From NCBI GenBank assembly GCA_963824805.1, contig CAWGQZ010000057.1, positions 12,220-76,219 on the forward strand: a stretch of 64,000 nt of DNA, read 5' to 3'. The notes beneath the pieces were generated by a model. The model saw nothing but the letters and a program-made list of their open reading frames with translations. It was not told where the DNA came from and did not search any database. The DNA comes from DATBAT01 sp963824805. Lineage in GTDB: Bacteria; Acidobacteriota; Terriglobia; Terriglobales; Acidobacteriaceae. The translations under genes and the position numbers were made by a program. This document shows positions 47,416 to 59,015 of this stretch, one piece after another; the stretch's first letter is position 1; each line of letters opens with the position of its first letter.

Positions 47416-50310
47416 GTGCCCAACTCCTCCCCCTTGCGTAGCTATTACTTCGTCTGCTCGCTTTGCTTTTCACCTGCCTGCCCGGGTACGCCCAGACAGT
47501 CGTTACCGTGACCGTTTCCCGGCAACCGCTTCGGTCGTAGGCGGCGGCGCCCAGCAGTTCACTGCGTCCCTTGACACCGTCAACAAGGCTGTCACATGGG
47601 CAGTGAATGGATCGCGGAGGAGATCTGACCGTTGGCACGTCTCGGCGTCCGGACTTTACACCGCGCCCACGGTCATTTCGGGTCCTGCGACTAAAGTGAT
47701 TGCGGCCACCTCGCAGGCTGATGCCGCAGCAATTGGGAAAGCATCGGTGACTTGGCTTCCGGTGACCATGAGTCTTTCCCCGACTGCCGTGACGCTGCTC
47801 GATGGAGAGAAACAACAATTCACCGCCACCGTTCTAAACACGCCGAATAAAACAGTCACATGGTCAGTGAACGGGGTAGTGGGTGGAAGCGCTTCCACCG
47901 GGACGGTCTCAGCAGCTGGCCTTTACTCCGCGCCGGCGATCATCGTTCCTGCCGGGATGACGGTGACCCTGAAGGCCGTGTCGCAGGCGAATCCCAGTAA
48001 AGTCAAGAAGGCCACCATTACGCTGAAAGGGATCATTGTCACCATCGCACCAACTGCCGTGAGCCTTGGAGGTGGCGGGACGCAGCAGTTTACGGCAACA
48101 CTGCAGAACGCTCCAATCCCGGGCCTGACCTGGCAGGTGAACGGCTTCACGGGTGGGACCTCGAGAGTAGGAACCATCACCCAAACCGGACTCTACACCG
48201 CCCCGGCCGTCGTCAGTGCCGCAACCAGCGTTCGAGTGATCGCTTTGTCCCCGGTCGATCCCCATAACCGCGCGATTTCGCTGGTCAATCTCACCCCACC
48301 CACTACGAGCCCTGTGAGTGTCACCGTCGCGCCTTCGACCGCTTCCCTCGCCGTCGCTGCGACCAAGCAATTCACGGCAACCGTTACCAACACCGCCAAT
48401 ATGGCCGTCACATGGAAAGTGAACGGGGTAACCGGAGGCAGCGCGGCTACTGGAACCATCACGACCGCCGGACTCTACACCGCGCCCGCTTCTGTTGCAG
48501 CTACCACAGTCGTGACCGTCGTTGCTGTGGCGCAGGCCGATACAACAAAATCCGGCAGTGCCCAGGTCACCATCAATCCAGCTGCAACCAATCCAGTAAC
48601 TGTCATGGTCACGCCAACATCGGCATCGCTCAACGCGGGTAGTACCCAGCAGTTCACTGCGACTGTAGCAAATACAGCCAACAAGGCGGTCACATGGAGT
48701 GTGAACGGGGTAAGCGGCGGCAGTGCCGCAACCGGGACCATCAGTACTGCCGGACTCTACACCGCCCCAGCATCGCTTGCCGCCAAGACCACTGTCACGG
48801 TGGCGGCGGCTTCGCAGGCTGACCCAACCAAGTCTGGTTCGGCTCAGGTCACCGTTACCCCGCCAGTTACAACCACGGGGAATTCCTTCTATGTTGCCAC
48901 TACGGGCAGTGACGCGAATGCGGAACTCTGGCCTTGCCCTGGAAGACCATTTCCCATGCTGCTGCGTCTAGTTTGGTGCAGCCCGGCGATACAGTCTTCG
49001 TCCGAGCGGGTACCTACACGGAGAGCGTGAATATCGGGATGTCGGGATCGGCTGCTGCCGGACCAGTAACATTCCAAAACTACCCCGGCGAGAAGGCGAT
49101 CCTCGATGGCACCGGCCTCAAGCCTCCTACCGATCAAAACGGCCTGTTCAACATTATCGGGCGCAGCTACGTTACCATTGCCGGATTCGAGATCCGCAAC
49201 TACGTGACCTCGAGCTCAAGCGCCGTTCCGGCCGGAATCTGGGTGACAGGCTCAGGCAGCCATATCAAGATTCTCAACAACATTGTTCACGACATAAAGA
49301 CCACGTCCGAAGCCAGCGGGAACGCTTTTGGAATCGCGGTCTATGGAACTGAGGCGCCGGCATCGATCGACCTGGTCACGATCGACGGCAACGAGGTTTA
49401 CAACCTAAGGACCGGTGGCAGCGAATCGGTGAACGTCGATGGGAACGTGACCAACTTCGCGATCACTAACAACCTGGTCCACGACAATGACAACATCGCC
49501 ATCGACGCCATCGGCTACGAAGGCGTCTCCTCCAATGCGGCCTACGACCGCGCCCGCAATGGCGTTATCAGCGACAACACCATTTACAACATCAGCGGAA
49601 AATCCAACCCTGGTGAGGGGAATGACTACGACGCCGACGGCATTTACGTCGACGGCGGAACCCAGATCATCATTGAGCGCAACCTTATCCACAACGTGGA
49701 CCTTGGCATCGAGGTCGCCAGCGAGCACAAAGGCACAGTCGCCAGCTTCGTGACCGTGCGCAACAATGTCATCTACGCCTCGAACATCACCGGCATTTCC
49801 ATTGGTGGATACGCCAGCAACGTCGGCGGCACTGACAACTGCATCATCGTCAACAACACTTTCTTCGGCAACGACACCCAGAACTCCGGCAGCGGCGAGT
49901 TCCAGGTGCAGTACTACGCCACGAATAACGTGTTCAAGAACAACATTCTCTACGCAAGCTCGCAGGGGCTGTTCATCAACAACTTCACCAAGAGCGAACC
50001 CAACCCGGTGGATGTGGACTACAACCTCTATTACACCTCGAACGGCTCAGCTGAATTCCTCTGGAACGGAGCTGACAGTACGAGTTTTGCCTCGTACCAG
50101 TCGTCAACCGGCAAGGATCCGCACTCGAAGTTTTCGAATCCGTTCTTCCTGAACTTGAACCTGTCGGGACTGAATCTTGATGTGCTTGCTACCTCTCCGG
50201 CCGTAAATGCGGGCACCAATCTCGGCGCGACCGTAGAGGGAATCCTGGACTTCGCAGGCGGAGCCAGGGTACAGGGATCGAACATTGATATGGGGGCTTT
50301 TGAGCAATAA
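47416..50310 (+). CDS. Ig-like/beta-helix protein B, arm 2 copy (frameshifted)
   Basis: Matches the intact 967-residue protein at 40,593-43,496 with about 2% differences. It begins GTG 47,416, is broken early (near 47,450-47,620, where the first Ig repeat is interrupted), then reads cleanly for four Ig-like repeats. It breaks again near 48,925 (DANAELWPCPG in place of DSNAGTLASPW) and resumes for the complete beta-helix from 48,934 to the stop. The beta-helix half is almost identical to arm 1, with changes such as SEASG for SEANG and NNTFFG for NNTLFG. The breaks are single-base and appear to be sequencing errors. Confidence 0.82.
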
Positions 50311-50493
50311 ATCGCAGATCGGCACAAGTGGTTAGGGTATATGCACGTCCATCGATGCTGGGTGCATTACAATGACCACATATTTTTCCAGCCTTTTCCT
50401 GTAATTCGTCGTCTTGAAGCAAAGCTTTTCGGGCCCAGTTAAATTTGTCGAATTGCTGGTGCGACACCGCACTGGTGTGCGAGAGGCTACATC

Positions 50494-53400
50494 TTGAGAC
50501 TTGGAATCCCCCGCCGGTTTGCATTGCACCTCCTGCCATTTACTCTATTTCAGGTCGCCGCGTTCGCCGCCGTCAGCGTCTCCGTCTCCCCGACAACAAC
50601 ATCGCTACCGGCCGCCGGCACCCAGCAATTCACCGCCACGGTGCTGAATACCTCCAATACCTCCGTGACCTGGCAGGTGAACGGAACAACCGGGGGAAAC
50701 TCCAACAACGGCACCATCTCCACTTCGGGGCTGTACCTCGCACCAGCCAAGGTTTCTAAGCTGCGAGTGATCACGGTGAAGGCAATCTCCAAAGCCGACA
50801 CTACCAAATCCGCATCGGCCAAAGTGACTCTGACCGTCTCACCAGTCAGTGTTACGATCTCTCCACCTTCCGCTTCTTTGGCCGCAGGCAAAACGCAAAA
50901 ATTTACCGCCACCGTGCTCAACAGCAGCAATACTTCTGTTACCTGGCAAGTGAACGGCATCACGGCCGGAAACTCTACTGTCGGGACCATTTCGAGTACC
51001 GGGACCTACAAGGCGCCATCGAAGATCCCCAGCCAGACCGTAGTCACCGTAACCGCAGTCTCGGCCGCCGACGTTACGAAGTCCGCCAGTGCCCCAGTCA
51101 GCCTTAATCCAGTTGTCATAACTATCGATCCAACATCGGCAATCCTATCTGCCGGTGGTCAGCAGCCGTTCACGGCCACTGTGCAAAATGCGTCCAGCAA
51201 TTCAGTGACCTGGCTGGTGAATGGAGTCAGCGGCGGGAACTCAACCGTCGGGACAGTTTCAAGCTCGGGTCTATACCGTGCGCCCGCAACCGTCGCTGCT
51301 CAAATCACGGTCACGGTAACGGCTCGATCCCAGTCCGACACGACCAAGACAGCCTCGGCCTCAGTGGTGGTCAACCCGCCGGTCGCTTCCGTCAGTGTTT
51401 CCCTCAACCTCACTTCGGTGAGCTTGGGGGCGGGTGGCTCTCAGAGCTTTACTGCCACCGTGCACGACGCCAGCAATCCGGCGGTGACGTGGTACGTAAA
51501 CAACAGTCTTACCGGGGATAGCACTATTGGCACGATCGTCGACGGAGGCTCTGGCTCGGCCTTGTACACGGCGCCCGCCTCAATTGCGACGCAAATCGTG
51601 GTCACGGTGAAAGCCGTTTCGCAAGAGGATTCGACCAAGTCGGCCAGCGCGTCGGTCACGCTGAGGCCGGTGAGCATAACCATCAATCCGCCGTCGGCCT
51701 CACTTGGCGCAGGCGGATCGCAACCTTTCACTGCGCAGTTGCAAAATGCCTCTGACCCGACTGTAGTGTGGTCGGTTGCAGACTCGCTGGGGGGCACAGA
51801 TCCAGCATTGGTTGGCTCAATCTCGAACACTGGGGGATACGCCGCTCCCGCTGTCATCACTTCTCAAACCAGCGTGACGGTCAAGGCCGGCTCGCAGCAG
51901 GATCCCACCAAATTCGCCACCGCCCAGGTGAGCTTGAATCCACTCACGATTACGGTGTCGCCCGGCACCGCGACAGTTGGGGCGAAAGGCACCCAACCGT
52001 TCAGTGCAAACGTTCTCTACACCGCTAACACCGCGGTGACCTGGGACGTAGATGGTACTCTCGGCGGCGACATAAATAGCGTGGGATCAATCTCCCCTTC
52101 AGGACTCTATACAGCTCCCGACACTGTCAGCAGTCCGACGCAGCACACGATCAGGGCTACCTCGCAAGCCGACGGAAATAAATCAGCTACCGCAGACATC
52201 ACACTCAGTCCGGTGGTGGTTGCGGTCTCTCCCAAGACCGCGACCGTGGCGATTACAAAGACCACGCAACTCACCGCGAACGTGCAATACAGTGATAACC
52301 CCGGCGTGAATTGGAAAGTGAACGGCGTAGACGGTGGTGATGACACCAACGGCCATATCAGCGCAGCGGGTTTGTATACTGCGCCGGCAACGGTACCGTC
52401 ACCTGCTACGTTTTCCGTGACCGCTATCTCGCAAGCTGATCCGAACCAGTCGACTCGGCGGACGTGACCATTTCAGCCGCCACCGGTAATAGCTTTTACG
52501 TTGCAACCACCGGCAGCGATAGCGCCGCTGGAACTTTTGCCGCTCCCTGGAAGACCATCGCACACGCCGCAGCTGCCAGCAGCGGGGTCAAAGCCGGGGA
52601 CAGCGTATACGTCCGCGGTGGGATCTATAAAGAGTCGGTAGTATTCGCCATCTCGGGCTCGGCTGCGGGGGGGCCGATTACTTTTCAAAGCTATCCCGGC
52701 GAGAGCGCGATTATCGACGGTACCGGAATCGCTGCGCTCTCCAACCCACACGGCCTGATCCACATCGACAGCCGAAGCTACCTGACCATCAGCGGTTTCG
52801 AAATCCGCAACTATCAGACTTCAAGCTCCTCTCTGATCCCGGCGGGAATTTGGATCACAGGCACCGCCGGCAACATCCAGATCCTGAACAACAGTGTGCA
52901 CGACATCAAGACGTCTTCAGAAGCAAACGGACAAGCCTACGGAATCTCAGTCTATGGCACCGCCAGCACGCCGATTGACACCGTGACCATCGACGGCAAC
53001 CAGGTGTTCAACCTGAAGACCGGAGGTAGCGAGTCGGTGAACGTGGACGGCAACGTCACCAACTTCACCATCACCCACAACACCGTTCACGATAATGACA
53101 ACATCGCGATTGACGCCATCGGATACGAAGGCGTCTCCTCCAATGCCGCTCTCGACTTTGCGCGCAACGGCGTAATCAGCGACAACATCATTTACAACAT
53201 CAGCGGGATTAACAACGCTGGAGAAGGGAACGACTACGACGCCAACGGCGTCTATGTCGACGGTGGCTCGCAGATCTTGATCGAGCGCAACCTGATCCAC
53301 AATGTGGATATCGGCATTGAGGCCGCTGCCGAGCACAAAGGCAAGACATCAAGCTTCGTGACCATTCGAAACAATATTATCTATGCCTCGAATTCCATCG

Positions 53401-53912
53401 GCATCAGCATCGGTGGTTACGACAGCAACCGCGGCGGCACTGATCACTGCACCATCGTCAACAACACGCTCTACGGCAATGACACCCACAACACCGGCAG
53501 CGGCGAATTTCAGATTCAGTACTACGCCACGAATAATGTTTTCAAAAACAACATCGTTTACGCGACCTCCCAGGCCCTGCTGGTGGATAGCTACACCAGC
53601 AGTTCCGCCAATCCGGTGGACATAGATTACAACCTATATTTCTCACCGGCTTCGTCGGGCAAATTCGTCTGGGGCGGCACGACACGCACGGGACTCTCAG
53701 CCTTCCAGAGTGCAACCGGAAAAGATACCCACTCGCAATATCTGAACCGGCTGTTTGTGAATCTCGGAATATTCGATCTGCACGTTCAGCCGCCATCGCC
53801 CGCCGTCGACTCGGGAATCGACCTGACGCCCAACGTGAACGGCGCTACCGACCTCGCCGGGAACCCACGCATTCAGGGTACGAACATCGACAAAGGAGCT
53901 TACGAGCAATAG
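50494..53912 (+). CDS. Ig-like/beta-helix protein A, arm 2 copy (one frameshift)
   Basis: Counterpart of 36,993-40,409. Here all seven Ig-like repeats are in one frame (657 codons), proving that the arm 1 breaks at 39,110 and 38,520 are not shared. A single missing A near 52,460 (AACCAGTCGACTCG against AACCAGTCAGACTCG) separates the Ig part from the 482-residue beta-helix. The start MRLGIPRRFALHLLPF encodes the signal peptide. Combining the two arms gives a full-length gene of about 1139 codons. Confidence 0.85.
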
Positions 53913-53948
53913 CGCACACCTTGTGTTCCACCAGCAATTTTAAAACCT

Positions 53949-53975
53949 TGTCATTCTGAGCGTGGCGAAGAATCG
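53949..53975 (+). repeat. Different intergenic repeat type in arm 2
   Basis: TTGTCATTCTGAGCGTGGCG followed by AAGAATC, at the place where arm 1 carries copies 3 and 4 of the other repeat plus a degenerate TGTCATTTCCGG form. The resemblance to the TGTCATCCCGAGCG family suggests a related small repeat. Confidence 0.5.
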
Positions 53976-54035
53976 CTATTGCTACCCCAACACCATCCGC
54001 GAAAGTGGATGATCTACATCACTCGAGGAGAACCC

Positions 54036-54932
54036 GTGCGCCCCAGCTATGTTGTAATTCTGGCCAGCACTCTCATGCTCAGCTCATCCGCACCCTCCCG
54101 CTCAAGCTAGATCATGTAGGAATTTGCGCCTACGACCTGCAATCGTTGCAAGACGCTTTCGCCTCTGTCGGCCTGCGCGCCGAGTACGGGGGCGCTCACG
54201 CCACCGGAGGCACGCACAACGCGTTGCTGGGATTCGATGACGGCCCCTACCTCGAGCTGATTGCCCTACAGAAGCCGGGCCCGGTCGCGGATGACCGCTG
54301 GAATACCCTAAAGCCGGGCACGTCGCATGCGTGCTTTTGGGCCGTTCACATCGACGACCTTAAGGGGCAGGTAGACGGTTTCGGGATGCGAAGCTGGAAA
54401 CCAGCGATCCTCAGCCGGGGAGCCGCAAGAAACCAGACGGCACGGTGCTGCAATGGCAAACCGCGGCCACACCGGATGACAAAGGCGGCGACATTCTTCC
54501 TTTTGCCATTCAGGACATTACCGCGAAGCTCGCGCATTCAGCCTTCCACTAGTGTGAAGGGAAGCGAGTTGACGGGCGTCACACGGGTTGTCATCGGCGT
54601 GAACGAGTTGAACGCGGCAATCGCGCTCTACCGCCGTGCCTACCATTTGGGCCAGCCGAAACTCGCGACTAACGACAATTTCGAGGCGAAGTTAGCCTAC
54701 TTCCAGGGGTACGGCGTGGTGCTGGCATCCCCGGTTTCCAAAGATTCGTGGCTCTCTGAACACCTCCGTCAATTTGGACAAGGACCAGTCGCATGCTGCT
54801 CGGCGCAAAGAGCACGAAGAGATTGAAGACCGCACTCCCCTCGTGGGAAAAACCTTGTGGTTCGGCTCGGAGGTTCTCTGGTTTCCACCCGAGAAGCTAG
54901 AAGGCGTCCGGCTGGGAGTAATTTCGGAATAA
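54036..54932 (+). CDS. Glyoxalase/VOC-like protein, arm 2 copy (frameshifted)
   Basis: GTG 54,036 with GAGGAG upstream. The VOC core LDHVGICAYDLQSLQDAFAS reads correctly here, repairing the arm 1 break. Breaks occur near 54,090, 54,385 (after VDGFGMRSWK) and 54,800. The correct C-terminus reads KTLWFGSEVLWFPPEKLEG and ends GVISE at TAA 54,932. It differs from arm 1 at about 4-5% of bases, more than the neighbouring ATPase gene, and includes conservative changes such as SYIELI to PYLELI. Confidence 0.72.
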
Positions 54933-55027
54933 GTTTGGTGGACCCGAAGGATGGTTCAACCGCGGTTACGTTGGTTTGGTCGGGTTTGCGTGCCGTTGGG
55001 ATATTTTACCGAGAGCAGATCCCAAGC

Positions 55028-56617
55028 ATGCCCGACGTCCTCGAAAGACTAAAAGTCCTGATCGATTCCTCCACGCCCATTGTGGTGATGGAAACGGTGG
55101 AAGAGATGCGCGTGGTGCGACTGGTGCGAGCCGCATGTTCCGCCCTCAACCTCGCAACCTTCGAGTGGAGTATCGCCAGCGGCCTGGCGCGCTGCGGCGT
55201 CAATCACCTCATCCCAGACTTGGAAAGTCCGATCCCCGCTGGAGGCTATCAAGGCTCTGCTCCGAGGCATGCCCCGGAGCAGGATACGCAGGCTCTGTAC
55301 AACAGCCGCGAGCCCGACCAGATGCTCAGCAACCTGCAAGGCATCAGCATTGAGGCGGTATTCATCCTGAAGGATTTGCACCGCCATCTCGACAGCCCGG
55401 TCGTGGTGCGGCGCCTGCGCGATGTCGGCCAGCAGTTCTCCACCAACCGTCGCACCGTGGTCCTTACTGGACCGAAAATCGAAATTCCGCCTGAACTTCG
55501 CGGCCTGGTGGAGTTTGTGGAGTTACCTCTACCCGACCGCACTCGCCTTCGCCAGATTATTGACGAAACCCTGGTGCGCGTGGGAAAAACCCGCACCTTG
55601 CAGCGCAAACTCAATGGCGAGGGAATGTCCGCCATTGCCGAGAACCTTCGTGGACTGACGGAAGAAGAAGCCGAGCGCGCTATCTCACAAGCACTGGTGG
55701 CGCGCTATGCCCTTTGTCCGGAAACCGTAACCGACGTTCTCGCCGCGAAAAAGGATCTGCTGCGCCGGTCAGGGATGCTCGAGTTTGTTGATGTCTCCGA
55801 AGATATGGCCGCGGTTGGCGGCTTCGAGAATCTAAAGGCATGGCTCCAACCGCGGCGCGGCGCATGGCAGGATGCAGCTCGGACCTTCGGACTCGACCCG
55901 GCTCGAGGCGTCATCATCCTTGGAGTGCAGGGGTGCGGCAAGAGCCTCTGCGCACGAGCCATCGCTGGCGAGTGGCAGTTGCCCCTGGTGAAATTCGACA
56001 CCGCGGCTGTCTTCGACAAGTACATCGGCGAAACTGAAAAGCGGATTCAGAAGTTGTTTCGCGTGGCCGAAGGCCTTGCTCCATGCGTGCTCTGGATCGA
56101 TGAACTGGAAAAGGTTTTCGCTGGAGCCGGACCAGACTCGGCATCGGTAGACGCCGGAGTCTCCTCGCGCATCCTCGCAGCCTTCCTTTCCTGGATGCAG
56201 GATCGCAAAGCTCCGGTCTTCGTCGCCGCCACCAGCAACAATGTCAGCGCACTGCCGCCCGAGTTGATCCGCAAGGGCAGATTCGACGAACTGTTCTTCG
56301 TCGATCTTCCCGGACAACAAGAACGCAAACAGGTTCTGACCATTCATCTGACCAAACGCAAGCGCAATCCCGCCGACTTCGACTTGGAGAAGATAGCCAT
56401 CGCCGCAGCCGGCCACTCCGGCGCCGAAATAGATGCCGCCGTGCAGACTGCTCTATACTCCGCCTTCGCCGAGGGCCATGAATTGAGCACCAAACATCTG
56501 CTCGATGCGCTAGCCCATACCGTGCCGCTGTCCACCACCCGCGCCGAAGAAATAGAAGAACTGCGCTCCTGGGCAAGGACCAGGGCGGTACCCGCTTCAA
56601 CCACGCAGCGCGATTAA
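55028..56617 (+). CDS. Ycf46-like AAA+ ATPase, arm 2 copy (uninterrupted)
   Basis: The best version of this gene, 529 residues in one frame from MPDVLERLKVLIDSS. The order is N-terminal degenerate domain, linker (RRSGMLEFVDVSEDMAAVGG), Walker A GVQGCGKS, Walker B LWIDELEK, sensor AATSNN and C-terminal lid (HSGAEIDAAVQTAL). It matches arm 1 almost base for base: one difference in a 180-base stretch compared. The last residues differ (RTRAVPASTTQRD here against KTRA and stop in arm 1) because of a small indel at the end. The start follows the end of the glyoxalase-like gene by about 95 bases. Confidence 0.85.
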   Translation: MPDVLERLKVLIDSSTPIVVMETVEEMRVVRLVRAACSALNLATFEWSIASGLARCGVNHLIPDLESPIPAGGYQGSAPRHAPEQDTQALYNSREPDQMLSNLQGISIEAVFILKDLHRHLDSPVVVRRLRDVGQQFSTNRRTVVLTGPKIEIPPELRGLVEFVELPLPDRTRLRQIIDETLVRVGKTRTLQRKLNGEGMSAIAENLRGLTEEEAERAISQALVARYALCPETVTDVLAAKKDLLRRSGMLEFVDVSEDMAAVGGFENLKAWLQPRRGAWQDAARTFGLDPARGVIILGVQGCGKSLCARAIAGEWQLPLVKFDTAAVFDKYIGETEKRIQKLFRVAEGLAPCVLWIDELEKVFAGAGPDSASVDAGVSSRILAAFLSWMQDRKAPVFVAATSNNVSALPPELIRKGRFDELFFVDLPGQQERKQVLTIHLTKRKRNPADFDLEKIAIAAAGHSGAEIDAAVQTALYSAFAEGHELSTKHLLDALAHTVPLSTTRAEEIEELRSWARTRAVPASTTQRD

Positions 56618-56831
56618 ATTGTCCCGAAAACCCTCCTCCTCGGAGTTCCGTAGGGACAACATAAGCCTATCCGGGGCGGAAGCTCCGGGTAAGCTCTCCA
56701 GTTCGAACCCTGATCTTTTACCTCCTGACCAGAGATTCTCCGACCTTGCCTGATGCCCGTCAGTCACGGGTTTGGCAAAATGTGGAACCTACAGTGAGTC
56801 ACCGGTGTCACTGACACTATCGGCATTCTCT

Positions 56832-58218
56832 ATGTCTTCCGCTCCTGAAGCCTCCGACAGCAATGGACTAAAACACGTTGCCACCGTTGTCTCAGGTCTT
56901 GTCGTAGCCTTCCTGACCACGGCCATCCTCATCCCTATGGTTCAACCACGGCCTCCGGTGAGACCTGCGGGAGTAATCGCCAAAGCCATGGCCGTGTCAC
57001 TGGTCGTAGCCGCGGTAACGCTCGGCACGGTCTGGCTCGCGTCCTTTCTCGCGGGGATTCGAAGTGACCAGCGAGTACGTGCTGCGGCGGCATTTACATC
57101 AGTGTGGTTCATCCCACTAATCGTGTTTGGAGACCAGCGATCGTCGCAGGTGGTGGAAGCTTGGATTGGTATTTCGATTCAGTTTGCGTGCCTGGGCGTT
57201 CTGCTTAGCAATACGATACCCAGCCTACCTACGGGCGGTGGGCACCAGCCATCCCCAATTCCTTCGTTCGAAGCTCTGCGACGGCCAGGCAATTTCCCGG
57301 GACGCTCTCATCGCATCTTTCTGCGCCCTAGGCGGATTGTGCGCGGTCTTCACCTGGCGAGTACCGCTGGCTCAAGGATTGTTCCTGATTTCTGCCATTG
57401 CATTGCTGCGACGAAGTTGGCGCATGCTTCGCGATTCGCCAGCTCCGCAGAAATTTCCGGTCAACCAGCTGACATACCGCGCGCTGGCGGTAACTCCAAT
57501 CCTGCTGGTGATCCTTGCTTGGTTGCCGCACCGAATGGGGCATGGCACTGGAAGTGTCAAGCCAGTGGGGGATTCGGATAGCGCCGGCGAAGCGAAGCGT
57601 CCCGAGCAAATGGGTCTGGCCAACCGGGCAGCTTCAGCGATCCTCGACCAGGTGTTTCCCGGCGTTGTGCTCTATCCCGTGGTGAAATCGAGCGTCAGGC
57701 TGATCGCTCCACCAGCACAGGTGCTACAGGAGATTTCCAACGCTCCCAGCAAGACGTATCGCATCCCATTCGATGGTGTGTACTGGTTTTGGCGAGCTCC
57801 AGCGCAGGGTCCGCCCGACACCGCCGTGGTCCAGCAGGGCAACCCGTCGAAGCTGATTTTTCGCTCGACCGATGGATCTCAGTTAGAGATGGAGGCCCAT
57901 CAGCATCTGGGTTCTGAGGTCTCACTGGGGTGTTGCTCGGCCATTGAGATCGTGATTGAGAATGCAGACGCACATCCTGAATCGATTGGGGTTGAATTGG
58001 CAATCAGCAACTCAAGGTTGGCCGGCAAGCCGTCACAGTCGCTCGGGATCCTTCCACTGACATCACAAGCCGGACAAACCTTGAAATTCAGAATTCCGTC
58101 ACGGACTAAACTGCAGATCTTTGATGAGTTGACGGTTCGGTTCCGCATGAATTGGTGGCGCGGCAGCCAAAGCGCCAGTATTGCCATCCAAAGCTTCGCC
58201 CTGGTACCCAGGGGGTGA
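56832..58218 (+). CDS. Polytopic membrane protein, arm 2 copy (one frameshift)
   Basis: Begins MSSAPEASDSNG at ATG 56,832, matching MSFAPKAPDSNG of arm 1. The first part reads through the N-terminal helices and breaks near 57,285 (ALRRPGNFPGR in place of ALRGQAISRD). It then continues in the next frame to the shared end FALVPRG. Hydrophobic segments and the soluble C-terminal half are the same as at 32,581-33,966. Confidence 0.65.
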
Positions 58219-58229
58219 GTCGCGGAGTT

Positions 58230-58598
58230 CTAAGCTATGCCGGCGTGAATTCCGAGACCTTGGGCAACCTGACGAAGTCGTTTATCCCTGGTCCATAGAA
58301 GCGTCGGTGAACTGATCAGGACAGAGGCTATCAGGTGTGCGTCGACCAGACCGATTCCGAGGCCGTGCAGACGTCGCGTTTCAATGGTTAGCCGCACTTC
58401 ACTCAATTGCGCGACGCGTACTTGCGGCAATAGATCCATCAATGCGAGCGTCTTACCGCGGTCACGGACTGAACCTAAAGCAAGTTCCGCGATGATAAAT
58501 GGATGGATCGCAATGTTGCCTTGGTTAAGAAGCTCACGCATCACCTTGCTTCCCGAGCGAAGGTGCTCGATCCAGATCGACGTATCGGCGAGAATCAA
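58230..58598 (-). CDS. vapC: VapC toxin, arm 2 copy
   Basis: An intact 122-residue PIN protein with Asp5, Glu38, Asp86 and Asp105 all kept. Relative to 32,201-32,569 it has Val48 to Gly and Asn88 to His plus two silent changes. TTG start overlapping the antitoxin stop. Confidence 0.9.
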   Translation of the reverse strand: MILADTSIWIEHLRSGSKVMRELLNQGNIAIHPFIIAELALGSVRDRGKTLALMDLLPQVRVAQLSEVRLTIETRRLHGLGIGLVDAHLIASVLISSPTLLWTRDKRLRQVAQGLGIHAGIA

Positions 58599-58792
58599 GT
58601 CGGCTTCACACTGCGCCGTGGAATACTGTTCAGTTCCGGCATGGTGCCTCCCAGGGCGGCCAATCTGCGGGCGCTTTCGCGTTCGATGAGGGCCTTGAGG
58701 GCTTCACGAATCAATGCCGTTTTCTCTGCCACGCCAGTGAACTCCTGAGCGATGCGTACCAGTTCGTCATCAAGTGCTACTGTCGTTCGCAT
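58595..58792 (-). CDS. vapB: VapB antitoxin, arm 2 copy
   Basis: A 65-residue ribbon-helix-helix protein beginning MRTTVALDDELVRIA. It differs from arm 1 only in the C-terminal half (ALGG, LNSIPRRSV), the region that contacts the toxin. Four-base overlap with vapC. Confidence 0.88.
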   Translation of the reverse strand: MRTTVALDDELVRIAQEFTGVAEKTALIREALKALIERESARRLAALGGTMPELNSIPRRSVKPT

Positions 58793-58816
58793 ATCCAACT
58801 CCAGGCACTAATTATA

Positions 58817-58830
58817 GCATCAGATGATGT
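58817..58830. promoter_or_regulatory. vapB palindrome, arm 2 copy
   Basis: GCATCAGATGATGT, one base different from the arm 1 palindrome, again touching the ATTATA complement of the -10 box. Retention supports function. Confidence 0.5.
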
Positions 58831-59015
58831 CGTAAAAAATGCCTGACCTCGGGTCGTCAAACCACTGAACAGTACAAGAACTTACCTCCTGATTCCAAAG
58901 CAGCTACAGCTGATGATCCTAGGTCGTGCGCTATACTTTTGCTGACCGCTTCGGACCCGCCGTTCCCGTCTGAAACCAAGGTTTCCGCTACTAAACCTCA
59001 GGAGAGTCTTCGTTC

